In this document: positions 1-9,815 of the stretch, in pieces
Position numbering within the stretch: position 1 is the stretch's first letter
How the letters are laid out: each line of letters begins with the position of its first letter
From: Chryseobacterium artocarpi
Lineage (GTDB): Bacteria; Bacteroidota; Bacteroidia; Flavobacteriales; Weeksellaceae
Assembly: GCF_001684975.1 (NCBI RefSeq)
Contig: NZ_MAYH01000048.1
Coordinates: 186,001 to 250,000 of the forward strand
Length of the DNA: 64,000 nucleotides
Direction: 5' to 3'
The notes under the pieces: model-generated
The model's input: only the letters and a program-made list of their open reading frames with translations
Told to the model about the DNA's origin: nothing
Databases searched by the model: none
Position numbers and translations under genes: made by a program

Positions 1-54
1 CTATGCTTATTAAGCATTATTTTTTCTATTCAAAGGTTACGTCCGACCATTATT

Positions 55-62
55 TTACTTTG
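55..62 (+). promoter_or_regulatory. Possible Bacteroidetes -7 box of the first STAND gene
   Basis: TTACTTTG matches the Bacteroidetes -7 consensus TAnnTTTG at all but one fixed position. The ATG at 67 lies only four bases beyond it, so transcription would begin at or next to the start codon and the mRNA would be nearly leaderless. No good -33 element (TTTG) is visible, but little upstream sequence is in the window. Confidence 0.35.
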
Positions 63-66
63 CATA

Positions 67-2916
67 ATGAAAGACCAACAGTTACTAGCATTAATCGACA
101 TCAATAGAGATGCGATTGCTACAAATAGAGGGTTTTATTTCCAATATTTAACAGTTGCAAAAAAATGGCTTGAAAATTACACCTCTAATGTAGATAAGGA
201 TATTTTCACCGAAGTAGATGACGATATCAAAGAAGTTGGAGAAGAAATAATTTTTACACAAATCAAATGTTATTCCTCTACATTTAGCTTTCAATCAAAA
301 GAGATCAGAAAAGCCATTCTTAATTTTTTTGCATTATACTTAAAAAATAATGATCAGGTAGAAAATCTTGTATTTGATTTTATAACAAATACAACCGTTG
401 CTAAAACAGAAGATATACTCCATAAATGGATTTCAGAGCAGCCCATTATAAATAAAGAATTACTAAATTTATGTAGTAATAAAATATCTGAAATTCTATT
501 CGATGAAATTCAAAAGAAGTTAGAAAAGAATAATTCTACGAAAAAAGAAGAAAACTCACAGAATATTTCTGATTTTGAAGATATTATTAATGATAAAAAC
601 TTAATACAAGATTTCACAGGAAAGATATTTTGGCATTTCGATGAAATTCCTCCTGAAGAAGCTATAATTATTTTAACCAACGAAATTCATCTATTACTTC
701 AAGATCCTATTTTTAGCAGTAGACCAGTTAAGCTATTAATGGAAGCGTTACTTTGTGAGATTTACAGGAGATCACAAGAAAAAAATCCACAAGACCGTAA
801 AGTTACAAATAGCATCTTAAACCAAATTTTAGAAACCAAAGATTCTGAATTAACGAAATATATTGATAAACGGCTATTAAATCTGTTTAATTTCAGATTG
901 GATATTTTAGAAGATAAACTTGTAAATGTTCAAAATATTTTAGACAATTCATTAAAAATTCAAGAGCAGCACAGCGATATATTAAACAAAATAGCAGCTG
1001 AATACAAAAAAGCAAATGACTTTTTTCCACATTTTTTAACGACTATACCATTTGTAAATCCAGACAATTTAAATGGACGCAATGATTTAATTGATGATTT
1101 AAAGCGTTTATTGTCTGAAAATAAACATATAAGTGTAAATGGAAACGGTGGGATGGGGAAATCCTATTTAATAAAGTCATTTGTTCACAAATTCCATTCA
1201 GAGTACGATTATATTTTATGGCTAAATGTTGAATCAGGATTAGTTAATAGTTTGACCACTAATCAACAAATCACATCTTCGCTTAAAATCCCGCCTTTGG
1301 AAGCAGAGCAATTTAATGAGGCATTAAATTTAATTGTACATACACTGAACAATATACCAGGTCAAAACCTACTGATAGTAGATAGTTATGATGTTGTAGA
1401 GCCAGAAATGGAAATAGTTAAATCGTTACAAAATTGGAATATTATTGCCGGAACAAGATTAAGACTACAAGATTGGAAAGATTTCCCTCTACCCTCATTG
1501 GAATTTGAACAAGCGAAAGCTTTATATTTATCCATTGAGAATCAAGATCCAGTAGATGACCAACAACTTGGATTGCTGTTTGACACTGTAGAGTATAATA
1601 CGCTTGTAATTTCATTAGTAGCCAAAACTATTCAGCAGAGTTTTACATTAACATTAGCTGATGTCTTAAAACATTTTCAGGAAAAAAGTCTTGATGATCA
1701 AACTATTCAGGTGCAGCTACAGAACGATTATGGAGAATCATTAAGTCTTTTAATAATTCTTAATAAGACTTTTGACTTATCTAAGCTTGAATCAATTGAC
1801 AAATATTACCTTAGTTTCTTTGCACTTCTTCCATTAGAGGAAACCAATTTTATTGATTTGGTAGACTGGTTCGGAAAAGCAAGTGTTGCACCTAACACGA
1901 TAGCATTTACTAACATCATAAATACTTTACACAGCAAGGGATTATTGGAAAGAAATGGTAAAAGAATTACTATGCATAAAATGCTGAGAGAATCTATACT
2001 TTACCAAGAGCGTAATGATAGCTCACCATTTTTGAATCAATTATTTAACGTTATAAATCTATCAGCAAGAATAAAAGAAGGATACAACAATAATCTGTCT
2101 CAAGCCTTAAGATTTCTGAAATATGGTGAAGCGATTTTAAAGGAAATTAAGGAACCGTTCAGAACGGAAATTTACCAACCAATGTTAATGTTGGAAAATG
2201 AAGTCTTAAATATATATGGATGGATTAAAAAAGATACAATGACATCAAGATGGCAAGACCTGATCGATCGTGCTGAAAAACATCTGGATAAAAACGATAG
2301 CCTTTTGGGTATTATGTCAAATAATATTGCTTTAACACTAGCAGCGGATGGAGAGTTAGACAAAGCTTTTACTTACTTTGAAAAGGCAATAGAAATTTTA
2401 AGTGTAGCTGACAGGAAGGCGATCCCCCATTTATTAATGTCTATGTGCAATATGTCAACACTCTTAATTAATAATGGGAATTTTCCTTTGTTTTTTGATT
2501 ATTTTGAAAAAATAGAAAAACTTAGAAAAAAGTATGATCTATATGACGACCCTTCATATCCTATACAAGCCCAAATAATGGGATCAGCTTATAATGAATT
2601 AAGCAATTTCCCTATGGCGATAAAACTTTATAAAACAGCGATAGAGCTTCATAAAAAGTTACCTGTAGAGTTAAAAAATGATGTTTTTCTTATTAACTAT
2701 TATCTCAAATTGGGTTACGCACATGTATTAGATAAAGATTTGGAAAATGCTAATCTTGCCGCAAGAATAGCTGGGTCAATATATTTAGACCTAGAACTAA
2801 AAGAATTAAATCACCATATTGAAATTCTAAAACTTATGATTTTGATTGCAGAGCTTCAAGGTGATGATGAAGGGGTTAAAATATTAAAAGAAACTCTTAA
2901 AAACACACAAAATTAA
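67..2916 (+). CDS. Avs-like STAND NTPase with N-terminal Cap4/DUF4297-like nuclease and C-terminal TPRs
   Basis: The 949-residue product has three visible parts. Residues 22-67 carry GFYFQ, then E49, DDDI at 51-54 and QIK at 65-67. This is the spacing of the PD-(D/E)xK-like nuclease domain called DUF4297/Cap4 in CBASS and Avs proteins. A P-loop follows near residue 359 (GNGGMGKS), with a Walker B-like NLLIVDSYD near 434-442, as in STAND ATPases. From about 740 to the end there are helical TPR-like pairs (for example ELDKAFTYFEKAIEIL). In known Avs proteins the C-terminal repeats bind a phage protein, the NTPase oligomerises and the nuclease is switched on; that role is inferred here. No signal peptide or membrane segment, so cytoplasmic. 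It converges on a second gene of the same plan. It could instead be another nuclease-STAND regulator. Confidence 0.75.
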   Translation: MKDQQLLALIDINRDAIATNRGFYFQYLTVAKKWLENYTSNVDKDIFTEVDDDIKEVGEEIIFTQIKCYSSTFSFQSKEIRKAILNFFALYLKNNDQVENLVFDFITNTTVAKTEDILHKWISEQPIINKELLNLCSNKISEILFDEIQKKLEKNNSTKKEENSQNISDFEDIINDKNLIQDFTGKIFWHFDEIPPEEAIIILTNEIHLLLQDPIFSSRPVKLLMEALLCEIYRRSQEKNPQDRKVTNSILNQILETKDSELTKYIDKRLLNLFNFRLDILEDKLVNVQNILDNSLKIQEQHSDILNKIAAEYKKANDFFPHFLTTIPFVNPDNLNGRNDLIDDLKRLLSENKHISVNGNGGMGKSYLIKSFVHKFHSEYDYILWLNVESGLVNSLTTNQQITSSLKIPPLEAEQFNEALNLIVHTLNNIPGQNLLIVDSYDVVEPEMEIVKSLQNWNIIAGTRLRLQDWKDFPLPSLEFEQAKALYLSIENQDPVDDQQLGLLFDTVEYNTLVISLVAKTIQQSFTLTLADVLKHFQEKSLDDQTIQVQLQNDYGESLSLLIILNKTFDLSKLESIDKYYLSFFALLPLEETNFIDLVDWFGKASVAPNTIAFTNIINTLHSKGLLERNGKRITMHKMLRESILYQERNDSSPFLNQLFNVINLSARIKEGYNNNLSQALRFLKYGEAILKEIKEPFRTEIYQPMLMLENEVLNIYGWIKKDTMTSRWQDLIDRAEKHLDKNDSLLGIMSNNIALTLAADGELDKAFTYFEKAIEILSVADRKAIPHLLMSMCNMSTLLINNGNFPLFFDYFEKIEKLRKKYDLYDDPSYPIQAQIMGSAYNELSNFPMAIKLYKTAIELHKKLPVELKNDVFLINYYLKLGYAHVLDKDLENANLAARIAGSIYLDLELKELNHHIEILKLMILIAELQGDDEGVKILKETLKNTQN

Positions 2917-2933
2917 TTCTCTTTAAAAAAATT

Positions 2934-2968
2934 AAAAAAATCGCATATTTACTATGCGATTTTTTTTT
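2934..2968. terminator. Shared bidirectional terminator between convergent STAND genes
   Basis: A hairpin with arms TCGCATA (2941-2947) and TATGCGA (2953-2959) and loop TTTAC has an A run on its left and a T run on its right, so it can work as an intrinsic terminator on both strands. It overlaps the stop codon of the minus-strand gene. Confidence 0.8.
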
Positions 2969-5900
2969 AGAAATTTGAGATTACTATGTCTTTTTGAAGG
3001 TCAGACCAACTCATAAACTTTTCAATTCGATCATTATCCGTAGATCTCCGTAGATTAATTCTATAACATAACTGCAATTCATTTGCCTGTAAGTATTTTA
3101 ACAAAATACTTTTTTTTATTAAAAAAGTAAATCCAGTTGAAGAAGGTTTACACCTTCTCCACGACGGCCCTCCTGTATAGCTATTAATCCATTTTATAGC
3201 TTGTACATCATTCTGAATATCGCTCTTGAAAATGTTTAGAAGATTATTTGAAGGAAGACCTAGTTCGGAAAATACATCATTAAAAATATTTGCATTAAGT
3301 AAATCTTTCTCACCTCTAAAATTATTGTAAGAAATTTGCAAAAGGGGATAAAGATCCTTAACAGGAAAGGAAGATGCTGTATCCAATAAAGTCGGTAACT
3401 CATTTGCATATTTATTTTCTGAGGCTAAGAAAGGCTCAAATGAATTTTTCTTTTCCAAATTCTTAATATCATAACTTTGATGTTTTAGAAAAGCTTTCAC
3501 TTCAAAATAGCATGTTCCACTTAGCATTTTATAATTATTTGCTCTTTGGTTTCCAAATTCTATAAGAGGTATATATTCAGTATCTCTTTTGATTAAATTT
3601 TCAACGATATTATCAAAATCAGAAAATCCGTAAAAGTCTGCTTTACTTAAGTTCTCATCAACGTAGGAAATTTCTTCCGGTCTACTAACCACCTTAATTA
3701 GAAGATTAGAAGGATCAAAGACTCTCAATGAACTTTTAAATAAATCAATGAATTTTGAATCAAAACAATTTCGCTTGATTTTTTTGTGAAACACCCTATT
3801 TATAGTCTCTTTAAGAGCGTCGTAGTAGGGTGATTGAACTTCGATAACATCAAAGTTGGAATTTATATTATACCTCTGATGGACATTACTTTCATTTTCT
3901 TGATCATAATCCTTCCAACCCTTTAAAATAACTTCAGAATGTACACTTTCGAAAAAATTTTCTTCATTATCCATTTCGTTTAGCTTATACATAAGATCAT
4001 ATTGAAAAGAAGAGTAAATGAACTTACTTTTGCTAGGTAATACGATGTCTTCAGAATTTAAAATTAATCGGCTTGCAGAATTTACGTTATCTATGATTTG
4101 TTTCTCAATATCTGTCAAAAATAACCCTTCGGAATTTTCAATCGTAAGGAGTACATCTTTCATTGTCTCAGCGATATTGACATGTTCATGAGATAACAGT
4201 TTTATAAATTTCTCCTTATATTTTGTAATGATTTTTGGATTGTGTAGTGCTATCGCATGAATTAACACTATACCCCACTCGATCTCATTACTATTACCAT
4301 TATTAAGAGATCGTTGTATAAAAACTGAAAGCAAATCATCATCTTCTGAAATTAAATCAAATAAGGATTGCAATGATAGTTCTCGGATTTTAACTGCAGG
4401 ATAATTAAACAACCAAACTAAATGATTTATAACAATTTCTGAAAATGACAATGTTTCTGTATGTTCTACCAAAAATCCATAATGGTTCTCGACTTCCGGT
4501 AATCCATAAGCAAGACCTTTGTTAAAACTCAAATTACCGATGTAATAGGAATTAACAGTATTATCTTCGAAATATTCTTTATACTTAAAAAGTTTTCCAA
4601 GGGAGCCGGTCAAATCTCCACTGTATTTACCTTTCTGAGTATAATAGCTTTTTAAAAGAAATGTTTTACCATAATTTGCATTAGAATTAAATGTAGTTTG
4701 AAAAATATCAAAGTCTAATAGGTTTGTAGATTCTTCGTGCTGAAATAATAAGCTGTCAAATTCATATTCTGAAACTTGCGAAATCACATTTTTTGCTCTT
4801 TCAAAGTCTACAGGCATTATCTTATTTGCAATTTTTAAAAGTGCTGCAGACCTTATCGAACGACTTGTCCATTTATTTACAAAATCAAGTATTTTATCAA
4901 TTTCAAATATGGAGCAATTATCTACTAAATACATAACATCACTATCAGTAAGAACTTGATAAAAAATGTGATCGTGGCGCCAATTAATATTTTTAAAAAT
5001 ATTTCTTAACCACCCATCTAAATCAATATCCTTTTGTAAATATCTTAGAAATGTTGCCTCATTGAATAAATTATCAATTTCATTTACAAAATTAAAAAAT
5101 AGCTTTTCAAATTCCTTAAATGCATTATTACCTTCTGGAGCATTTAAAATTTCATTTTTTAAATTTTCATACTGCTTCGCAATAACATACTTGCTTTTAT
5201 CAATAACCAATTTCTGATCATTTGAGAGGAAGCTTTTATAAAAATCAGTAAAAAGCTTATTAATATTTCTTCTTTCTTTTTTTAATAAATTGGCCTTTCG
5301 GTTAAAACGTTTTTCTTTAAACTCTTGTTCTAAAAAAGCATTAAACTCATCATAATTCTCAGTAAATAATTGATTTATACTTTCTATTGTTTGAACTGTA
5401 CTTTCAATGTTTGTACTTACTTCAGCATTCTTATTTTTTCTACTTGAATTAGCTGGATTAATCTCAATATATTCCTCTAATCCAAACTCTACCAGAGAAA
5501 TTCCGTTTTGCTGCAGAATATTTGCAAAAGCAGGTAAGACATTCCTATCCTCTAACTCAATTAAAGCATTAAACTTAACAATATCAAGTATTTCAAAAAT
5601 CAATTGATCATCAGAATACTCAATCGCTTTTAGTAGCAATTTCTTTGCAAGATCTAAAAATGTGGATTCGCTTGAACTGGCATCTCTCCAACGCTGCAAA
5701 GTTTTTATTAGTGCAAGAAAAAGTTTAAGTTCATCCTTTCCTGATTTTGTGATTAATGATCCTATAATTATTTTGAATGCTTCATTTCTAGATATTGAAG
5801 ACTCTTCTAACTCCATAAGCTTAAATCCCAAAGAGGGATAAATTTGAATAGCAAATGCTATAAGGTTGGATATAGAAATATGTTCCATTCGACCATTGCC

Positions 5901-8900
5901 AGCATTATTAAGTTGATTCTGAGTATAAAAAACATCTTCTAATCTTTTTAGAGTACCGTCGGGATCTAATTCGTGAATCATTTTTAAAGGCTCTATTATA
6001 TTAGTCGATCGATAATCCTTTCGATATCCTAAACCAAATGCTGTATCGAGAATCTGACTGTATAACCTTTTAAAATCATCATTAAATCTCATCCTTCCAT
6101 ATGCATCACAGACTTTTCCAAGATAGGTCGTCAAAGAAACTGTGTCGTGTTCTATTCTAGCTACCTCTTCTGCATATTTTAAAAGCTTAAAAATGATATC
6201 TTCAAAATTAAAGCGTTGATTAGTAGAAAGAGTTTTAGCAATTTGTAATCCAACAGAATAATGCCTAAACCCATCTCCGCTTTTATCTTTGTCAATCCAA
6301 AAAATAACTAATTTTTCAATTCTTTCTTTTGAAAGCGTTTCGTTAGCAACGGCAAAAATGTTTTTAAATAGATATTTTATACCTGAAGATATGAAACTCT
6401 TATCTGTATCCATATCAAATAGTCCTCTAGCACGAGGACGAAATTCTTTAGGTCTCGGGATATATAATGTATCAATTGACTCTTCTAAGGATGCTAATAA
6501 ATCATCTTCATCACAATTAGCTGAACGATTGTCATTCCATATTTTTGATAATGCAAAAATAGAATCATATATTTCTTCTGCAGGGCTATCAAAGTAGGAA
6601 GCATCTATTCGGAGCTCTTCTACGACATTAGGATTAAAAATCCAGAAATATTTCAAATTATTAAATAGTAAAATTATTTCTTCCCTAAGTTCATACTTAT
6701 TATGTTTATCATCAACAACATTATCAAAAAGCTTTGGGGCTGGCATATCCCTATAAGGGAATAATTCTAGCATTTCTTTATTGCTAAAAAATTTAGTACA
6801 AAGTACAATCAACTTTAAATAGCGATTGTCTGAAAACTTACTGAAGTCAACTTTTTTAAGAAGTGTGACAGCTTCTTTTTTTTGGGCGGGTATTGATAGT
6901 AAGAGCTTTATTACAGCGATCTCTACTTCTGGATAAAATTCGCTATCGAGTAATTTTGTTCTTAGCAAAAACAATTTTTTTGACTGATTATGTTCAACCA
7001 AATAATCGAGAATTTCTAATTTTATCTTTGTATTAGTCTTTCTATTCGCTTCTTCCGGATAATATTTTCGTTTAAAACTTCTGTTATTTCTGTTTGATTG
7101 TACCCATTTGATTTTGTCGATATTGTCAAATATTTCTAGAATATTGTCCTTAACCAATGCTTCCGCTTTATACTGAATAGTTAAATTTTTGACACTTTTA
7201 TCAATCATAGATTTTGAAAAGCCCTGTTTGATTACGGCCGCAGGCAATATATTGCCAGTTTTTTGGTAATATTTACCTATATAATGACAAAAATATTCCT
7301 TACTAGTTAATACAAAATCTCCATCCCAAATAGTCCTTAAGCTATTGGCTGTATGACCCGAGTTTAGTAATAACATAGTAAAGTCAATTCCCGAATGGCC
7401 TAAATTATCTTTAGCTTGAGCAAATTGATCTTTAATAAAAGCAATTCTAGTAAATTCAGAAAGTGAAGCCTTTTCTATAGTGGCTTTCATTGCGATATCA
7501 AGATTATCTTCAATTTCATTCTGGCCCCGATAATTTTCCCAACTAGCCTTGACCCATTCTGACGTTGTTGAAGTGATTATAGTATCATAGTCTCCAATTT
7601 CGTAAAGGTGCTTAAAATAATTTCTGAATGCCTCATCTGAAAAAGGATTTATTCTGTAAAAATTAACTAAAGCATTATTAAACTTGTTCTTTAGATCTAA
7701 AGTTTTTGATATGATAAACTCACGAAAACTATTATGGAAAATAGAAAATGATCTACCATCTATTTGTTTAAGGAGATAGGAAAAGCGGTTTACAATATTT
7801 TCAACCTCGGTAATTGGCCTATTTTCTCCAGCTAAAACAAGTATTTGATGTAAAGTTTCTAAAGATGTATTTTCCTTTCTGTAAGCTAACACAGCTAGAA
7901 CCCATTTAGAGAGAGAATCATCTACAATTTTCTGGAAAAGATAGTCGTGGTAATAATTTATTTCACCATTTTTTAAAACTGGAAAATCTTTTAAAACCGA
8001 TTCATAATTATTGCTATCTTCTTTCAGAAGAACTTCTGAAATGTAATGCAAATAAACAGGAATGCCACCAGAAACCCGCTCAATAATATCAATAAATTCG
8101 GGACTTTGAATACCTTTTTTATTCAAGTATTCAAGAATTTCCGGCTGAGAAAAAGGGTTAACTACAATATGTCTTCGGCTATCAGAATCAATAATCTGTT
8201 TGACAGATGGTGACAGTAATGAAGAATATTGTGAACTTAAGATAAAAAATATGTTTTCTGGTAGAGCTCCTTTAATGACATTTAATAAGGATCCGTCGCC
8301 AATAGTTGTATCTCTATGCACATGATCCAAGCCATCAACTATAAAAATAATTTTTTTGTTAAGTGAACTTAGTTTATCCAGATATCTAATTAATTTTTCC
8401 TCAAAATTTGTTGAAAATAAACCAGGAAGATCAACGTCCGGAAAATATTTTTCAATGCTTATACATAATGATTTTAGGAAATATGATGACTTGTGGCGAA
8501 GCTCCCCAAAATTATTACTAACATCGGGTATAAAACAATAGTAGGCTAAAATACTTGATGGCTCTTCTTCTTTAAATTTTGTAAGAGCTGTTGATTTTCC
8601 GATACCAGGAAGTCCTTCAATAAATATATAGCCATTGCTTAGCTGAGTTAAACTACTCCTAAGCTTCTCAAAAAAACTTTCATTACTTACATAACTTTCA
8701 TCATCAACAACCTTAAAATAATGAGACAGTTTATCATCAAATCTATCTAAAATACCAAGTTCTTTAAGTACAAGATCCTTCGTAATTTTTTCGCCCGAAA
8801 TGCACCATTTTACAACTGCATTAATAAGCTTTTCAAATAGTTCAGTTTCAATACCCAGCGTCTCCAATTTATATTTAATACTATTTTGAATCTCTTCAAT

Positions 8901-9479
8901 GCTATCTTGACGAAACTTAAAATCTAAACATCTCAAAAACTCATTAAAAGAGTTATCATCTAATGAACACTCATTTTGTATTTTACTTAAAACAACCTTA
9001 TAATCGTCATAAACTGCAAGATTTTTTAATTGATTTGAATCATCTAAACGATCAATAATATTATTACGCAGGTCTGTAAGTCCAAAATTAATATCTTCGG
9101 AAGGGCGTTTTACATTGCTTTCTTTTTTTGTAGTAAATAAAGTAATAGAAAAGTCTTTACCTGTATTTTTCACACTCTGATATCCTTCTGCCAACTGCTT
9201 AAATAGAGATTTCTTCAAAATTTTTCCTTCATCATTCTTTTCAGACTTTAACATGCTGTATATCGTGTATGTCTTCTCTTCATCAAGCGCCCACTTCACC
9301 TGAAAATACTCAATCTTCGAATGTCGATAAATAATTATATCATCAATGTGGTTTCCTTCCTCATAATTTTCTAATCTTACCTGCAAAATATCTGAATTGA
9401 AAAACAAGCATTCTATAATTTTTAAAGCGGCGACGTTGTTTTGATAATAAAATCCTGCCTGCGATGCGGAACCCTCCAT
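2967..9479 (-). CDS. Giant Avs-like STAND NTPase with N-terminal Cap4/DUF4297-like nuclease
   Basis: The 2170-residue product begins with AGFYYQ (residues 8-13), IDDIII (45-50) and FQVKW (59-63), the same GF-x-Q...DD...QxK pattern as the DUF4297/Cap4 nuclease domain of its neighbour. A P-loop (EGLPGIGKST) lies near residues 288-297 and a Walker B strand (IIFIVDGLDH) near 378-387. The remaining roughly 1600 residues are largely helical and I recognise no named domain there; it is probably the ligand sensor. This size and order fit the largest Avs proteins, which sense phage proteins and then degrade DNA. Function is inferred from architecture. The frame is open throughout. No exact TAnnTTTG promoter is seen upstream. 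It converges on the 949-residue gene with only a shared terminator between. Confidence 0.72.
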   Translation of the reverse strand: MEGSASQAGFYYQNNVAALKIIECLFFNSDILQVRLENYEEGNHIDDIIIYRHSKIEYFQVKWALDEEKTYTIYSMLKSEKNDEGKILKKSLFKQLAEGYQSVKNTGKDFSITLFTTKKESNVKRPSEDINFGLTDLRNNIIDRLDDSNQLKNLAVYDDYKVVLSKIQNECSLDDNSFNEFLRCLDFKFRQDSIEEIQNSIKYKLETLGIETELFEKLINAVVKWCISGEKITKDLVLKELGILDRFDDKLSHYFKVVDDESYVSNESFFEKLRSSLTQLSNGYIFIEGLPGIGKSTALTKFKEEEPSSILAYYCFIPDVSNNFGELRHKSSYFLKSLCISIEKYFPDVDLPGLFSTNFEEKLIRYLDKLSSLNKKIIFIVDGLDHVHRDTTIGDGSLLNVIKGALPENIFFILSSQYSSLLSPSVKQIIDSDSRRHIVVNPFSQPEILEYLNKKGIQSPEFIDIIERVSGGIPVYLHYISEVLLKEDSNNYESVLKDFPVLKNGEINYYHDYLFQKIVDDSLSKWVLAVLAYRKENTSLETLHQILVLAGENRPITEVENIVNRFSYLLKQIDGRSFSIFHNSFREFIISKTLDLKNKFNNALVNFYRINPFSDEAFRNYFKHLYEIGDYDTIITSTTSEWVKASWENYRGQNEIEDNLDIAMKATIEKASLSEFTRIAFIKDQFAQAKDNLGHSGIDFTMLLLNSGHTANSLRTIWDGDFVLTSKEYFCHYIGKYYQKTGNILPAAVIKQGFSKSMIDKSVKNLTIQYKAEALVKDNILEIFDNIDKIKWVQSNRNNRSFKRKYYPEEANRKTNTKIKLEILDYLVEHNQSKKLFLLRTKLLDSEFYPEVEIAVIKLLLSIPAQKKEAVTLLKKVDFSKFSDNRYLKLIVLCTKFFSNKEMLELFPYRDMPAPKLFDNVVDDKHNKYELREEIILLFNNLKYFWIFNPNVVEELRIDASYFDSPAEEIYDSIFALSKIWNDNRSANCDEDDLLASLEESIDTLYIPRPKEFRPRARGLFDMDTDKSFISSGIKYLFKNIFAVANETLSKERIEKLVIFWIDKDKSGDGFRHYSVGLQIAKTLSTNQRFNFEDIIFKLLKYAEEVARIEHDTVSLTTYLGKVCDAYGRMRFNDDFKRLYSQILDTAFGLGYRKDYRSTNIIEPLKMIHELDPDGTLKRLEDVFYTQNQLNNAGNGRMEHISISNLIAFAIQIYPSLGFKLMELEESSISRNEAFKIIIGSLITKSGKDELKLFLALIKTLQRWRDASSSESTFLDLAKKLLLKAIEYSDDQLIFEILDIVKFNALIELEDRNVLPAFANILQQNGISLVEFGLEEYIEINPANSSRKNKNAEVSTNIESTVQTIESINQLFTENYDEFNAFLEQEFKEKRFNRKANLLKKERRNINKLFTDFYKSFLSNDQKLVIDKSKYVIAKQYENLKNEILNAPEGNNAFKEFEKLFFNFVNEIDNLFNEATFLRYLQKDIDLDGWLRNIFKNINWRHDHIFYQVLTDSDVMYLVDNCSIFEIDKILDFVNKWTSRSIRSAALLKIANKIMPVDFERAKNVISQVSEYEFDSLLFQHEESTNLLDFDIFQTTFNSNANYGKTFLLKSYYTQKGKYSGDLTGSLGKLFKYKEYFEDNTVNSYYIGNLSFNKGLAYGLPEVENHYGFLVEHTETLSFSEIVINHLVWLFNYPAVKIRELSLQSLFDLISEDDDLLSVFIQRSLNNGNSNEIEWGIVLIHAIALHNPKIITKYKEKFIKLLSHEHVNIAETMKDVLLTIENSEGLFLTDIEKQIIDNVNSASRLILNSEDIVLPSKSKFIYSSFQYDLMYKLNEMDNEENFFESVHSEVILKGWKDYDQENESNVHQRYNINSNFDVIEVQSPYYDALKETINRVFHKKIKRNCFDSKFIDLFKSSLRVFDPSNLLIKVVSRPEEISYVDENLSKADFYGFSDFDNIVENLIKRDTEYIPLIEFGNQRANNYKMLSGTCYFEVKAFLKHQSYDIKNLEKKNSFEPFLASENKYANELPTLLDTASSFPVKDLYPLLQISYNNFRGEKDLLNANIFNDVFSELGLPSNNLLNIFKSDIQNDVQAIKWINSYTGGPSWRRCKPSSTGFTFLIKKSILLKYLQANELQLCYRINLRRSTDNDRIEKFMSWSDLQKDIVISNF

Positions 9480-9815
9480 GAATTTTTGTTTTTAAATGAT
9501 TAATAATTGTTAGTTTTATATGAACTAAACAAAAAAGTTTTCCAGCTAAAAATACGAATTTTGCTCTTCATTTTGTATCTAAAAAAAACGTCTACAAAAG
9601 GAATCCAAAAATTTTAAACTACAATATTGCTCGGAAGAAACTAATTCAAAAACGGTAAAGTATAATATCTAAATATTGCACTGCATTGCAACAACTTTAG
9701 GATGTATAAAAAATTTGTTAGAAAACATATCACAGAAATGATGTTTGAATATATTATAAAAATAGAACCAAAGAAGTTTAAAAAAATAGTTAGTTTCTAA
9801 AATACCAATCCACAA
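9480..9815. other. Divergent intergenic region, no firm gene
   Basis: This 336-base AT-rich stretch separates the giant STAND gene (minus) from the EndoU-like gene (plus) and must hold both promoters, but neither strand shows an exact TAnnTTTG box. A 32-codon reading frame with an ATG at 9702 and stop at 9798-9800 lies just before the EndoU-like gene; it is lysine-rich, matches nothing I know, and I do not call it a gene. Confidence 0.4.

Noticed and set aside
9702..9800. 32-codon reading frame before the EndoU-like gene
   Set aside because: Lysine-rich, no family match, no promoter box; expected by chance in AT-rich DNA.
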